From positions 310,001-374,000 of the forward strand of contig NZ_BDDE01000015.1 in assembly GCF_008327685.1 (NCBI RefSeq): 64,000 bases of DNA. Direction: 5' to 3'. Below, one piece after another: positions 39,204 to 46,963 of the stretch. Under the pieces are notes generated by a model, which had not been told where the DNA came from, searched no databases, and worked only from the letters and a program-made list of their open reading frames with translations. Made by a program: the position numbers and the translations under genes. Origin of the DNA: Actinomadura sp. K4S16 (GTDB taxonomy: Bacteria; Actinomycetota; Actinomycetes; Streptosporangiales; Streptosporangiaceae). Each line of letters starts with the position of its first letter. Position 1 is the first letter of the stretch.

Positions 39204-39627
39204 CGAGCACCCTCCTGAGCAGGTTCGGGTCGTTGTGCGGCTGGATGGCGGTCGCCTGGCCGAACGGCCCGGACGGCGACGGCGCCGGGGACCATCGCTG
39301 GACTTCCAGGAGGCCGGAGTCGATCAGGTCGCCGGCCAGCACCCGGATCACCCCGAACGGCAGGTTCAGGTCCGAGGCGAGGTCGGCGAGGGCGTGCGGG
39401 CGCCGGCACAGCGCCAGCAGCCCGCGCTGCTGGCGGGAGAGCCGGCCGGGCTCGGGCGGCGGCCGCCCGGTCGCGACGAGGATCGCCACGATGTCGAGCG
39501 GCTCGCCGCTCGGCCGGGTGCGGCCGCGCGTCACCGCGTAGGGGCGGACGATCGGCCCGGCGGCGGCGTCGAGCCACCGTTCCCGGCCGGGACCCCGGGG
39601 AGCACCGGGCCCGCTACTGGGGTCCAT
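39184..39627 (-). CDS. cvnC: Conservon DUF742 protein CvnC
   Basis: A 147-residue DUF742 protein with the typical core RPYAVTRGRTRPSGEPLDIVAILVATG, then a winged-helix-like part (LSRQQRGLLALCRRPHALADLASDLNLPFGVIRVLAGDLIDSGLLEV), and the C-terminal NLLRRVLDELRAL. It lies six bases after cvnB and overlaps cvnD by 20 bases. Members are cytosolic adaptors in conservons between the roadblock protein and the GTPase; no catalytic activity is known. The ATG at 39627 gives the usual short Gly/Pro-rich lead-in. Confidence 0.94.
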   Translation of the reverse strand: MDPSSGPGAPRGPGRERWLDAAAGPIVRPYAVTRGRTRPSGEPLDIVAILVATGRPPPEPGRLSRQQRGLLALCRRPHALADLASDLNLPFGVIRVLAGDLIDSGLLEVQRWSPAPSPSGPFGQATAIQPHNDPNLLRRVLDELRAL

Positions 39628-39633
39628 GGCGGG

Positions 39634-40053
39634 TCACCTGGGTCCGGTCCCGGGCGCGCCCTGCCTGAGTCCGGTGGACAGCTGCCGGTGGACCCGCTTG
39701 ACCAGCATCGTCATCTCGTAGGCGACGAGTCCCGCGTTGGCGCCGACCTCGCTCAGCAGGGCGAGGCAGCTGTTGGCGCCGGCGGGCACGACGAAGAACA
39801 GGCCCTTGTCCATCTCGACGAGCGTCTGCCGGATCTCGCCGGAGTCCAGTTGCGGCCGCGCCCCGACGGCGAGGCTGTGGAACCCGGCGGCGAGGGCCGC
39901 GAGGTACTCGGAGTCCTCGCGGCCGACGCCCCGCGACATGCCCATGACGAGCCCGTCCCTGGACAGCACGACCACCTTCCGGATCTGCGGGACCCGGTCG
40001 ACCAGGTCGTCGAGGAGGAAGTTGAGCTCGGCGGCGACTCCCTGATGGGTCAT
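39634..40053 (-). CDS. cvnB: Conservon roadblock/LC7 protein CvnB
   Basis: A 139-residue roadblock/LC7 (MglB-like) protein. It opens AELNFLLDDLVDRVPQIRKVVVLSRDGLVMGMS and contains LFFVVPAGANSCLALLSEVGANAGLVAYEMTMLVKRV. Such proteins act as GTPase-activating or scaffolding partners for the CvnD GTPase. The ATG overlaps the end of cvnA by four bases (ATGA), so synthesis is coupled. It is a cytoplasmic protein, probably a homodimer. Confidence 0.94.
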   Translation of the reverse strand: MTHQGVAAELNFLLDDLVDRVPQIRKVVVLSRDGLVMGMSRGVGREDSEYLAALAAGFHSLAVGARPQLDSGEIRQTLVEMDKGLFFVVPAGANSCLALLSEVGANAGLVAYEMTMLVKRVHRQLSTGLRQGAPGTGPR

Positions 40054-42866
40054 GATCTTCCTTCCGTGCCGTCCATGGGTCCGTCCGGCGCCTCGTCCTC
40101 GTCCCGGCCGCGCAGCCAGCCCGCCTGCAGGGACGCGAACAGGTCGCGGGACGCCTCCGCCGACCGTTCCTCCCAGGCGGCGATCGCGTCACCGGTGGCC
40201 GCGGACTCTTCTCCGTACGGGCCGGTCTCCTCGTAGGGGTTCGTCTCCTCGTAGACGGCGGCGTCGCGCAGTTGGGGCGCCAGGCTCCCGCCGCGCACCC
40301 GGCGCGGCAGCGGGGCCCGCCCGCCGGCCGTCTGCGCCTCCCCGAACGGCGCCCCGCCGAACGGAGGCTCCCCGAACCCGGGGTCGCCGAACGACGCGGG
40401 CGCTCCGTACCGGCCCGCCGCTCCCCCGTACGTCCCGCCGCCGTAGGCGGGAGCCTGGGGGCGAGCGGCCTGGAACGGCCGCGCGGCCTCGGTCTGCGGC
40501 GGCGCCCCCCGCGACGGCGGCGGACCGTGCGACGGTGGGGTCCCGAACGACGTCGGGGTCTGGTCACCGTCGCCGAACCCCACCGCCGCGTTCTGGTCCG
40601 GCCTCTCCTCGCTCGTCCATTCGGGGAGGGACACCGGCGTCTCTGACGGCGCTCCTTCGCCGACCGGCCCCGTCTCGTGGGGCGCCGTGCCATTGGGCAC
40701 AGCACCGTTGGGCAGTGCGCCGTTGGGCAGGGTGTGGTTGGGCGCCGTGTCCGTGGAGGCCGTGTCGGTCGGCGCGAGGTCCTGGACGGAGGCCGTGTCG
40801 TACACGGGCGCGTTGAGCGTCGCGGTGGACGCCGGGGGCGGGGGCCACGGCCGCAGCGACCCGTTCACCGGCGCCGCGCCCCGCTGCTGGGCGGGCCCGG
40901 CCTGGACGGCGCCGTCCTCGTCCTCGGGCTGGTCGACGTCCACGATCAGTTGGCGCGGGATCAGCACGACCGCGCTGACGCCTCCGTACAGGGACGGCTG
41001 CAAGGCGACCCTGATGCCGTGCCGGCCGGCGAGCCGGGCGACGACGAACAGCCCGAGCCGGTCGGTGACGGCCAGGTCGAACTCGGGCGGCCGCGACAGC
41101 CGCAGGTTCAGCGCGTCCAGCTCGGACTGGTCGAGCCCGATGCCGCGGTCGATGATGTCGACGGCGAACCCGTTGGCGCCCATCTCGCCGCGGACGAGCA
41201 CCTCGGTGGGCGCGGGCGAGAACACCGTGGCGTTCTCGATCAGCTCGGCGAGCAGGTGGATGATGTCGGCGACGGCCTCGCCGATCACCGCGGCCTGCCC
41301 GGACACCACGACGATCTCGACCCGCGTGTAGTCCTCGACCTCGGCGACCGCGGCGCGCAGCACGTCCTCGACGTGCACCGGCCGGCTCCAGCCCCGCCCC
41401 GGGGACGTCCCGGACAGGATGACCAGGCCCTCGGCGTGCCGGCGCATGCGGGTGGTGAGGTGGTCGAGGCGGAACAGGTCCTCCAGCACCTTGGGGTCGG
41501 ACGCGTCGCGCTCCATCTCGTCCAGCATCCGCAGCTGGCGGTGCAGCAGCGACTGGCTGCGCCACGCGACGTTGAGGAAGACGCGGCTGATGCCCTGCCG
41601 CAGGTAGGACTCCCGGACGGCGGTCTCGATCGCGGTGTGCTGCACCTTCGTGAAGGCGTCGCCGACGCGCGCGACCTCCCGGGTCTTGCCGATGACGAGC
41701 GGCGGGGCCTCGGCGTCCACGTCCACCTCCTCGCCGCGCCGCAGCCGGGCGACGACGCCGGGCAGCCGGTCCTCGGCGAGCTTCAGCGCGGCGCGCTGGA
41801 GCCCCCGCAGCTCGCGCGACAGGCTGCGCGCCGCGAGCAGCGACAGCACGATCGAGGCGATGACCGCGAGCAGTCCGAACCCGCCCGCCAGGACGAGCCG
41901 CATGACGATCCGCTCACCGATCGGCTTGGCCATCTCGTTGAGCGCGAGGCTCGCCTCGGTGACCTTCTGCGCCCACGCCTGCGACAGCAGCTGCGAGGTG
42001 GCCTGCCAGTCCGCGGCCTCGGACGGCAGCCGGTCGCCGCGGGCGTTCACGATCGCGTCCTCGGCCGCCCGGTACCGCTGGAACTCCGGGGACGCGGCGA
42101 GCCGGCCCAGCGGCCCGCGGATCTGCTCGTTCAGGTCGGCGAGCCCGGCGTCGAACTCGCGCCGGCCCTCCGCGGCCCACTGGACGAACGCGGTGTGCTC
42201 GGCGGGGGTGAGCCGGCCGCCCCGCGCCATCGCGGCGGTGACGAGCGAGTCCTCCCGCAGCATGTAGGCGCGGGCGTTGCCGATGCCGATCAGCGCGCGC
42301 CCCTGGGTGAAGATCGCGACGTCGTTGACCGTCACCAGGCCGTCGAAGACCTTGATGACCTGGTCCAGCAGGACGCTGTAGGAGTTGATGACCTCCAGCG
42401 GCTGGACCCGGCCGGAGTCGACCTTGGCGCGCAGCTGCGGCAGCCGGTCCAGCGCCCGGACCGCCTCGGCGAGCCGCTTCTTGGTCTCTGGGCGGGCCGC
42501 GTCCCGCGCGTCGGGCGACAGCGCGGTGGAGCGGAACGCCTTGTCGACGGCGCTCACCCGGGCGCGCTGCCCGCCTAACTTCTGCCGGTCGGCGGGGTCG
42601 CGCGTGCTGAGCGCGACTACGCTGAGGGACCGCTCCGCCTGGAGCTGGTTCACCAGGTAGATGCCGGGAAGGCCGACCTTCTCGTACGTCGTCGAGAAGT
42701 CGTACTTGTCGAACGCGTCGCCGAGCGTGATGTTCGCGGCGAACGCCCACAGGGCGATGAGCGACACCAGCGGGACCAGCAGCAGCGCCGTGATCCGCAG
42801 CCGGATGGGGCGCCTGCGCCGGGGCCTGCGGCCGGCCGCGTCGTCGCGGGGTTTGGTGCGGGACAT
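40050..42866 (-). CDS. cvnA: Conservon sensor histidine kinase CvnA with NIT domain
   Basis: About 938 residues. A first TM helix (LRITALLLVPLVSLIALWAF) and a long extracytoplasmic nitrate/nitrite-sensing (NIT) domain (about 60-320) come first. A second TM helix (VLAGGFGLLAVIASIVLSLLA) with HAMP-like region follows, then a DHp-like segment with SLLHRQLRMLDEMER. The HATPase domain shows N-box ELIENATVFSP, DIIDRGIGL and LGLFVVARLAGRHG. The C-terminal ~280 residues are disordered, with TLPNGALPNGAVPNGT repeats and Pro/Gly/Ala blocks. The ATG at 42866 has GAGG upstream; a GTG at 42875 is less likely. It is the sensor of the conservon. The name NIT does not prove nitrate sensing. Confidence 0.92.
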   Translation of the reverse strand: MSRTKPRDDAAGRRPRRRRPIRLRITALLLVPLVSLIALWAFAANITLGDAFDKYDFSTTYEKVGLPGIYLVNQLQAERSLSVVALSTRDPADRQKLGGQRARVSAVDKAFRSTALSPDARDAARPETKKRLAEAVRALDRLPQLRAKVDSGRVQPLEVINSYSVLLDQVIKVFDGLVTVNDVAIFTQGRALIGIGNARAYMLREDSLVTAAMARGGRLTPAEHTAFVQWAAEGRREFDAGLADLNEQIRGPLGRLAASPEFQRYRAAEDAIVNARGDRLPSEAADWQATSQLLSQAWAQKVTEASLALNEMAKPIGERIVMRLVLAGGFGLLAVIASIVLSLLAARSLSRELRGLQRAALKLAEDRLPGVVARLRRGEEVDVDAEAPPLVIGKTREVARVGDAFTKVQHTAIETAVRESYLRQGISRVFLNVAWRSQSLLHRQLRMLDEMERDASDPKVLEDLFRLDHLTTRMRRHAEGLVILSGTSPGRGWSRPVHVEDVLRAAVAEVEDYTRVEIVVVSGQAAVIGEAVADIIHLLAELIENATVFSPAPTEVLVRGEMGANGFAVDIIDRGIGLDQSELDALNLRLSRPPEFDLAVTDRLGLFVVARLAGRHGIRVALQPSLYGGVSAVVLIPRQLIVDVDQPEDEDGAVQAGPAQQRGAAPVNGSLRPWPPPPASTATLNAPVYDTASVQDLAPTDTASTDTAPNHTLPNGALPNGAVPNGTAPHETGPVGEGAPSETPVSLPEWTSEERPDQNAAVGFGDGDQTPTSFGTPPSHGPPPSRGAPPQTEAARPFQAARPQAPAYGGGTYGGAAGRYGAPASFGDPGFGEPPFGGAPFGEAQTAGGRAPLPRRVRGGSLAPQLRDAAVYEETNPYEETGPYGEESAATGDAIAAWEERSAEASRDLFASLQAGWLRGRDEDEAPDGPMDGTEGRS

Positions 42867-42962
42867 CGAGATCACTACCTCAAGCCGGGGACGGGCCGCG
42901 CCTGCCGGCCCTTGTGTCGGGGGTGCCCACGTGTCGGGGGTGCCCGTGTGTCGGGTGTTCGG

Positions 42963-43589
42963 TCAGGGCCGCGCCTCGTCCAGCGCCGCGCGGGCGACCA
43001 GGCCGCGCAGCCGACTGGTGATCATGGCGACCGCCTGGGCGTGCCCGCGCAGGGCCTTCTCCCGCGTGGTGTACTGCCCGATGTCCGCGTGCATCGCGTG
43101 GTCGGACACGATCGTCTGCCACAGCAGCGGCCTCCCGTTCGCCGCGAGTCCGAGGTCGATCACGGTGAACCAGGTCGAGACGACCACGACGACGGCGCCG
43201 ACGCGGATGACGTCCTGCGCGAGCAGGCGCCCCCGCACGTCGAGCAGCAGCCGCTGGGCCTCCTCGGCCGTGGCGCGCCGCCCGTCCTCCCGGTAGTAGT
43301 CCGGGGGGCGGCGGGGATCGGCGGGCCGCCGGCCGGCCGGCTCGTCCTGCCGGGGCCGGTGGTCGCCGGGCCTCTCGGCGGGCCCTCGGCCGACGGCCCC
43401 CTGCCCGAAGGCCCCCTGCTCGAAGGGGCTCCGGTCGACGGGCCGCCGGTCGGCGGGCCCGGGGTCGACGGGCCTCTGGTCGGGCCGGCGGTCGGCGGGC
43501 CACCGGTCAGCGGGCCCCTGGCCGCCGGGCCCCTTGTCAGCGGGCCCGTTGCCGGCGGGCATGGCGTTAGCAGGCATGGCACTTCCCAT
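42963..43589 (-). CDS. Repeat-rich hypothetical protein upstream of cvnA
   Basis: A 208-residue protein. Residues 1-95 are almost only Gly/Pro/Ala/Asp/Arg in short degenerate units (GPADRRPVD, GPADKGPGG, QGAFGQGAVGRGP), encoded by matching DNA repeats of about 15-18 bases. Residues 100-208 look folded: EEAQRLLLDVRGRLLAQDVIRVGAVVVVVSTWFTVIDLGLAANGRPLLWQT, then helical ALRGHAQAVAMITSRLRGLVARAALDEARP. There is no signal peptide or TM helix. It sits between an ATP-binding regulator and cvnA on the same strand, so it is probably part of the conservon operon. No family is recognised; coding is supported by strand, spacing and frame use. Confidence 0.65.
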   Translation of the reverse strand: MGSAMPANAMPAGNGPADKGPGGQGPADRWPADRRPDQRPVDPGPADRRPVDRSPFEQGAFGQGAVGRGPAERPGDHRPRQDEPAGRRPADPRRPPDYYREDGRRATAEEAQRLLLDVRGRLLAQDVIRVGAVVVVVSTWFTVIDLGLAANGRPLLWQTIVSDHAMHADIGQYTTREKALRGHAQAVAMITSRLRGLVARAALDEARP

Positions 43590-43616
43590 CGCCGTACCGG
43601 GGTGCGCGGGAGATGC

Positions 43617-44186
43617 TCAGCGGCCGGGGTGCTCGTCCCGCGGCCAGGCGCGCACCTCGCACCAGACCGCCTTGCCGGAGGCGGTGTGGTCGGTGCCGTG
43701 CCCGTCGGCCATGACCGCGACGAGGAACCAGCCGCGGCCCGTCTCCTCCATGAGGTCGACCGGCCGCGCCGTCGGGACGGCGGCGCTCTGGTCGTGTACC
43801 TCGATGCGGAGCCGGGTACCGGCGCGCAGCAGCCGCAGGGACAGCGCGGAGCCGGGGACCGGCGCATGCCGGACGGCGTTGGTGACCAGCTCGGACACGA
43901 GGACCTCGGCGTCGTCGGCGATGTGCCCGATGCCGGACGCGGTGCTGACGGACCGGCTGAACCGCCGGGCCCTCGGCACCGACTCCCGCTCGGCGGGCAG
44001 CGCCAGCTCGCCCAGCAGGACCGCCGGGGGCTCGTCCAGGGCCCGCAGCCCGTCCGGCAGGGTGCCGTTCGGCAGCGTGCCGTTCGGTGGGGCGCCGTTC
44101 GGTGGCGCGGCCTGCGACGCGGTGGTGGTCAGGTGGCTCGGGAGTGGGGTGCTAGGGAGTTCGATGGTGTGGTGGTCGCCCGACAT
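43617..44186 (-). CDS. Anti-sigma-type ATP-binding protein (HATPase_c_2)
   Basis: A 189-residue RsbW/SpoIIAB-like single-domain ATPase. The N-box is VLVSELVTNAVRHA and the later glycine-containing box is PVDLMEETGRGWFLVAVMADGHGTD. The first ~50 residues are a disordered lead with PPNG/LPNG repeats similar to those in the CvnA tail. It ends with the family's Trp-containing strand (VWCEVRAW). The ATG at 44186 follows GGAGG. It lies upstream of the repeat protein and cvnA and may regulate or feed the conservon. Kinase activity on an anti-anti-sigma partner is possible, but no such partner gene is next to it. Confidence 0.88.
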   Translation of the reverse strand: MSGDHHTIELPSTPLPSHLTTTASQAAPPNGAPPNGTLPNGTLPDGLRALDEPPAVLLGELALPAERESVPRARRFSRSVSTASGIGHIADDAEVLVSELVTNAVRHAPVPGSALSLRLLRAGTRLRIEVHDQSAAVPTARPVDLMEETGRGWFLVAVMADGHGTDHTASGKAVWCEVRAWPRDEHPGR

Positions 44187-44327
44187 GATGAACGCCTCCT
44201 TGACTAAGGCGTGCCGCCCTGTTCCAGCCCGGCCGGGGTGCGAGGCTGAGATGGGCTCGGGGGGTTGGTGCCGGTGCCGCCGCCGTCCGGGCGGACGGCG
44301 GCACGGCGTGCGAGGGACGCGGCCGGC

Positions 44328-44909
44328 TCATGGCGGGCCGCTCCCCTCGGACTGGGTGCCCGCCCGGGCGCGCAGCAGCCGGGCGGTGCTGGTGAACCAC
44401 TCGTAGTTCTCCTGCTCGAAGCGGCGTCCGCGCAGGCACGTGAGGTAGGGCCCGAGGGGGGACCCGGTGCGCAGGAACTCCTCCTCGTCGAGGTCGCCGC
44501 GCAGGTGCTTGAGGGTCCGTTCGAAGACCTCGACCTTGGCCGCCGAGGCCACCGCCCGGTCCTCCAGCTGCGCGATGACGGAGTCGGCGGAGAGGTGGTC
44601 CACCGCCTGGACCATGACGAGCAGGTTCTCGCGGATGATCCCCGGCTTGGCGGGGGTCACGGCGAACCGTTCGAGCTCGTCGACGCCGGCCTGGGTGACG
44701 GTGTACACGCGCTTGTTGGGCCGGTCGTGCTGGATGATCTGCCGCCCGCTGATCAGACCTTCCGTCTCCAACCTCGACAGCTCCGAGTAGAGCTGCTGCG
44801 GTACGGCATGCCAGAAGTTGGAGACCGACAAATCGAAGATCTTGGCCAGCTGGTAGCCGCTGTACTCGCCGTCGAGCAGCGCCGCCAGCACCGCGTGACG
44901 CAACGCCAT
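44328..44909 (-). CDS. PadR family transcriptional regulator
   Basis: A 193-residue PadR regulator. The winged helix is MALRHAVLAALLDGEYSGYQLAKIFDLSVSNFWHAVPQQLYSELSRLETEGLISGRQ, with VYTVTQAGVDELERF after it. A longer C-terminal Vir-type helical region (ENLLVMVQAVDHLSADSVIAQLEDRAVA...) mediates dimerisation. The ATG at 44909 follows a GGGGAGAGAAGG tract. TAGTCA/TGACTA words upstream (44966-44995) and again just before the ATP-binding gene (about 44200) suggest one regulator acting at both promoters. Its effector is unknown. A 141-base gap separates it from the conservon genes, so it may be transcribed with them or separately. Confidence 0.9.
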   Translation of the reverse strand: MALRHAVLAALLDGEYSGYQLAKIFDLSVSNFWHAVPQQLYSELSRLETEGLISGRQIIQHDRPNKRVYTVTQAGVDELERFAVTPAKPGIIRENLLVMVQAVDHLSADSVIAQLEDRAVASAAKVEVFERTLKHLRGDLDEEEFLRTGSPLGPYLTCLRGRRFEQENYEWFTSTARLLRARAGTQSEGSGPP

Positions 44910-44963
44910 CGGCCTTCTCTCCCCGCCTTGACTCAGGGTGATGCCCGACGTTATCAGACAACG

Positions 44964-44999
44964 ACATGATTAGTCATCATTTTGACTAGGATTGGTCAG
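44964..44999. promoter_or_regulatory. Repeated TAGTCA/TGACTA words upstream of padR
   Basis: ACATGATTAGTCATCAT followed by TTTTGACTAGG and TTGGTCAG gives several copies of a TAGTCA half-site in both orientations, with TGA-TTAG-TCA as a small palindrome. The related word TTGACTAAGG occurs near 44201-44212 before the ATP-binding gene. This is a candidate PadR binding region. Confidence 0.4.
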
Positions 45000-45083
45000 C
45001 GCCAATTTGGACGATCTTCGAATGGGACGCCCGAAGCGCACGAAAAGGGCGCACGGCGGCGCGCCGAGCGCCGGGCCCGGCGC

Positions 45084-46958
45084 TCACGCGCGCGCTCCGC
45101 CGAGGCCGGCGACGCCCGGTTCGAGGGCGCCGGCGAGCTCGCTGATCTGCCCGTTCAGGAACGCCTCGCGGGTCAGCCGGCGCTGCATCTTGCCGCTGGT
45201 CGTCCGCCTGACCGAGCCCCGCGCCGCCAGCACGACGCTGACGGAGGGCAGCTCGAAGGCGCGGGCGACCCGGGTCTTGATGACCGCCGCGACCTCCTCC
45301 AGGGGCGTCCCGGCCGCGGCGCGGGTGCTGATCTCCTGGACGATGACGACCTGCTCCCGGCTCGCGTCGACCTCCCGGCCCGTGTCGGCGGGGTCGCCGA
45401 CGTCGGCGTCGATGGCGGCGTCGATCGCGAAGGCGGCGCCGTGCAGCGCCGCCGGATGGGCCGCCCGCGCCACCTCCTCGATGTCGTGCGCGTGGATGTT
45501 GCGGCCGTTGACGATGATCAGATCCTTGATCCGCCCGGTGACGTAGAGCTCCCCGTCGGCGACGAAGCCGAGATCGCCCGTCCGCAGGAACGGGCCCTCG
45601 TCCGCGGCCGTGCGCGCGCGGAAGACCGCCTCGGTCTGCTCGGGGCTTTCCCAGTAGCCGCGGGCGACGCTGCCGCCGCGCACCCAGATCTCGCCCACGC
45701 GCCGCTCCGGCCGCTCTTCGCGGGTCTCGGGGTCGACGACGCGGACGTCGAGGGTGACGGGCCGCCCGCTGCTGACGAGCCGCCTGACGCCGCCGCGGCC
45801 CGCGCCGTTCGAGGAGGCGGAGCCCTCCGGAACCTCGCCCGCGGGGGCCGCTTCGCTCGCGGGGACGGCCTCGTTGCGTGCGAGGGCGCCTGCGTCGAAG
45901 TCGCGGACGACGGGGCCGCCGCCGAGGGGCGCGCCGGTGATGAGCAGGGTCGTCTCGGCCATCCCGTAGCAGGGCATCCACATCGAGGGCTTGAACCCGA
46001 CCGGGGCGAAGCGCTCGGCGATCGCCTCCAGCGTCGCGGCCCGGACGGGCTCGGCGCCGTTCTTCACGACGGTCAGCGACGACAGGTCCAGGCCCTCCAG
46101 CTGCCGGTCGGTGACGCGGCGCAGCACCAGCTCGTACCCGAAGTTCGGCGCCACGGTGATCGTCCCCCGGTGCCGGGTGATCAGCTCCAGCCACAGCACG
46201 GGCCGCTTGATGAAGGTGATCGGCGAGGTGAACACGTACCGGCAGCCGAGGTAGAGCGGCTCGATGAACTGCCCGACCAGGCCCATGTCGTGGTAGTGCG
46301 GCACCCAGCCGACGCCGACGGTCGCGGACGACCCCTCGATGCGGCGCTTGATCTCCTCGCCGTTGGCCAGCAGGTTGCCGTGGGTGACCATGACGCCCTT
46401 CGGCGCGCTGGTCGACCCGGAGGTGTACTGGAGGAAGGCGAGGGTGTCCGGGCCGCACTCCGGCGGGGCCCAGTCGCCGGGATCGGTGTCCTTGCCCGCC
46501 TGGGTGTCCAGGCAGTGGACGCGCCCCTTCAGCCCGGCGGCCGACAGCCACGCGTCGAGGGTGGCGCGGTGGGCGGTGTCGGTGAGGATGAGCGCGACGT
46601 CGGCGTCCTCGATGATCCGGCGGGTGCGGCCGAACCTCCCCGCGTCCAGGTCCGGGAGCGGGGCCGGGACGGCGACGACGCGCGCGTACAGGCAGCCGAG
46701 GAACGCCGTCAGGAACTCCAGCCCTTCCGGATAGAGCAATAAGACGGCCCGGTCGCGCAGGCCGCGCGCCTCCAGGCGGCAGCCGAGCGCGCGGGCCTTC
46801 CGGTCGAGTTCGGCGAAACCGAGCACGTTCTCCTTGTACTTCCGTCCCGGTTCCTCGCTGATGAAGGTGAAGGAGCGGGCGTCGCCGTGCGTCCGGACGT
46901 TCTGCCGGACGAGCGACACGAAATCCGCGTGTCCCGTGGTCTCCGGTGCCCCGGCCAT
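45084..46958 (-). CDS. Fatty acyl-AMP ligase (FAAL)
   Basis: A 624-residue adenylating enzyme that activates a fatty acid as acyl-AMP and loads it onto a carrier protein. The adenylation P-loop is YTSGSTSAPKGVMVTHGNL. The stretches WVPHYHDMGLVGQFIEPLYLG and FTSPITFIKRPVLWLELI are characteristic of FAALs, which differ from acyl-CoA ligases there. Later motifs are CYGMAETTLL, LRTGDLGF, GRIKDLIIVNGRNIHAHDIE and the C-terminal Lys in RRTTSGKMQRR. A 30-residue Ala/Gly/Glu-rich insert lies near 295-330. It is the last gene of a six-gene operon with an ACP, five bases after the acyl-CoA dehydrogenase-like gene. The acyl chain cannot be read from sequence. Confidence 0.93.
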   Translation of the reverse strand: MAGAPETTGHADFVSLVRQNVRTHGDARSFTFISEEPGRKYKENVLGFAELDRKARALGCRLEARGLRDRAVLLLYPEGLEFLTAFLGCLYARVVAVPAPLPDLDAGRFGRTRRIIEDADVALILTDTAHRATLDAWLSAAGLKGRVHCLDTQAGKDTDPGDWAPPECGPDTLAFLQYTSGSTSAPKGVMVTHGNLLANGEEIKRRIEGSSATVGVGWVPHYHDMGLVGQFIEPLYLGCRYVFTSPITFIKRPVLWLELITRHRGTITVAPNFGYELVLRRVTDRQLEGLDLSSLTVVKNGAEPVRAATLEAIAERFAPVGFKPSMWMPCYGMAETTLLITGAPLGGGPVVRDFDAGALARNEAVPASEAAPAGEVPEGSASSNGAGRGGVRRLVSSGRPVTLDVRVVDPETREERPERRVGEIWVRGGSVARGYWESPEQTEAVFRARTAADEGPFLRTGDLGFVADGELYVTGRIKDLIIVNGRNIHAHDIEEVARAAHPAALHGAAFAIDAAIDADVGDPADTGREVDASREQVVIVQEISTRAAAGTPLEEVAAVIKTRVARAFELPSVSVVLAARGSVRRTTSGKMQRRLTREAFLNGQISELAGALEPGVAGLGGARA

Positions 46959-46963
46959 GGGTG

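Noticed and set aside
43400..43570. Possible CRISPR-like array from regular DNA repeats
   Set aside because: The repeats are in frame, degenerate and adjacent without unique spacers. They encode a low-complexity protein segment, and no cas gene is nearby.
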